Positions 12,998 to 13,169 of a stretch of 13,169 bases of DNA are shown here, one piece after another. Location: contig JAATVP010000111.1 of NCBI GenBank assembly GCA_014523625.1, positions 1-13,169 of the forward strand, read 5' to 3'. The DNA comes from Nitrososphaerales archaeon TH5896. GTDB lineage: Archaea; Thermoproteota; Nitrososphaeria; Nitrososphaerales; Nitrososphaeraceae. Under the pieces are notes generated by a model. That model had not been told where the DNA came from, made no database searches, and worked only from the letters and a program-made list of their open reading frames with translations. The position numbers were made by a program, and so were the translations under genes. Within the stretch, counting starts at the first letter, position 1. Every line of letters begins with the position of its first letter.

Positions 12998-13169
12998 ATG
13001 TCTTCCACAAAGAAGGATCAAACAGCGCCAACAACAACACAATCCCTTCAGCAACAGCAACAACAACAAGCCGATCGTCTCCAAGAAAGTACTCAGAGAA
13101 TGTTTGATGAAACCAAACACAATATACAGAATTCGTTAGAAGAGGCACGTAATCAAATTCCTCGCTATA
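12998..13169 (+). CDS. Polyglutamine/helical protein, N-terminal part (cut by window end)
   Basis: Only the first 57 codons are visible; the frame runs off the window. The N-terminus is Thr/Gln-rich with seven consecutive Gln (residues 18-24, mixed CAG and CAA codons), followed by a hydrophilic segment (ADRLQESTQRMFDETKHNIQ and onward) with heptad-like spacing of Leu, Met, Phe, Ile and Leu, suggesting an amphipathic helix or coiled coil. No signal peptide or membrane segment is seen, so it is probably cytoplasmic and not an archaeosortase target. I do not recognise a family; phasin-like granule-coating proteins have comparable amphipathic helices, but that is only a suggestion. ATG 12998 is supported by the TATA box 26 bp upstream. 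Confidence 0.75.
   Translation, partial: MSSTKKDQTAPTTTQSLQQQQQQQADRLQESTQRMFDETKHNIQNSLEEARNQIPRY

Noticed and set aside
12815..13120. 101-codon minus-strand frame across the window end, rich in Leu/Cys
   Set aside because: Its Leu-rich composition is the antisense of the polyglutamine CAA/CAG tract, and it crosses the strong plus-strand promoter.

Overview
The window looks like chromosomal DNA of an ammonia-oxidising archaeon of the Nitrososphaeria (Thaumarchaeota). Evidence: SRP19 and Gar1 (archaeal/eukaryotic informational proteins), the archaeal-type phosphoglycerate mutase ApgM, a DUF99 protein, an archaeosortase-family membrane protein, a short HTH regulator with a C-terminal Cys/His motif, and TATA-like boxes about 26-40 bp upstream of many start codons. 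The last point suggests leaderless or very short-leader transcripts. The order or genus is an inference; I cannot fix it from sequence alone. I see no rRNA, tRNA, CRISPR, integrase or transposon.

Layout. Positions 140-3101 hold apgM (+), a small HTH regulator (-) and an LLM-class, probably F420-dependent oxidoreductase (+). The regulator and the oxidoreductase are divergent and share a promoter region with a perfect 12-bp palindrome. Positions 3105-6938 are a one-carbon/purine block: a metallo-beta-lactamase/beta-CASP nuclease (-), purN (+), a 5-formyltetrahydrofolate cyclo-ligase (+) and purD (-). PurD and PurN catalyse successive steps of de novo purine synthesis, and the cyclo-ligase returns folate to the pool that PurN needs. 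Positions 7116-7827 are an srp19-gar1 informational pair, followed by a 270-bp gap that may hold a decayed gene. Positions 8098-9847 encode the two-subunit dihydroorotate dehydrogenase PyrD-PyrK (-), with overlapping genes. Then come a TIM-barrel sugar-phosphate isomerase-like protein (+), a structured AT-rich intergenic region, a DUF99 protein (+), an archaeosortase-family protein (+) and, cut off by the window end, a polyglutamine/helical protein (+).

The most interesting points are these. The metallo-beta-lactamase nuclease ends in a textbook PCNA-interacting (PIP) box, which points to DNA repair or replication rather than only RNA processing. The archaeosortase carries Ser where the family has its catalytic Cys, with the Arg and His still present. 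At least six genes start with TTG or GTG with no reasonable ATG. The gap after gar1 opens with an ATG overlapping the gar1 stop, at the place where many archaea have tfb. A 9-bp-stem inverted repeat followed by T-rich DNA lies between the isomerase and DUF99 genes. I found no clearly new multi-gene defence or mobile system; most of the window is housekeeping.
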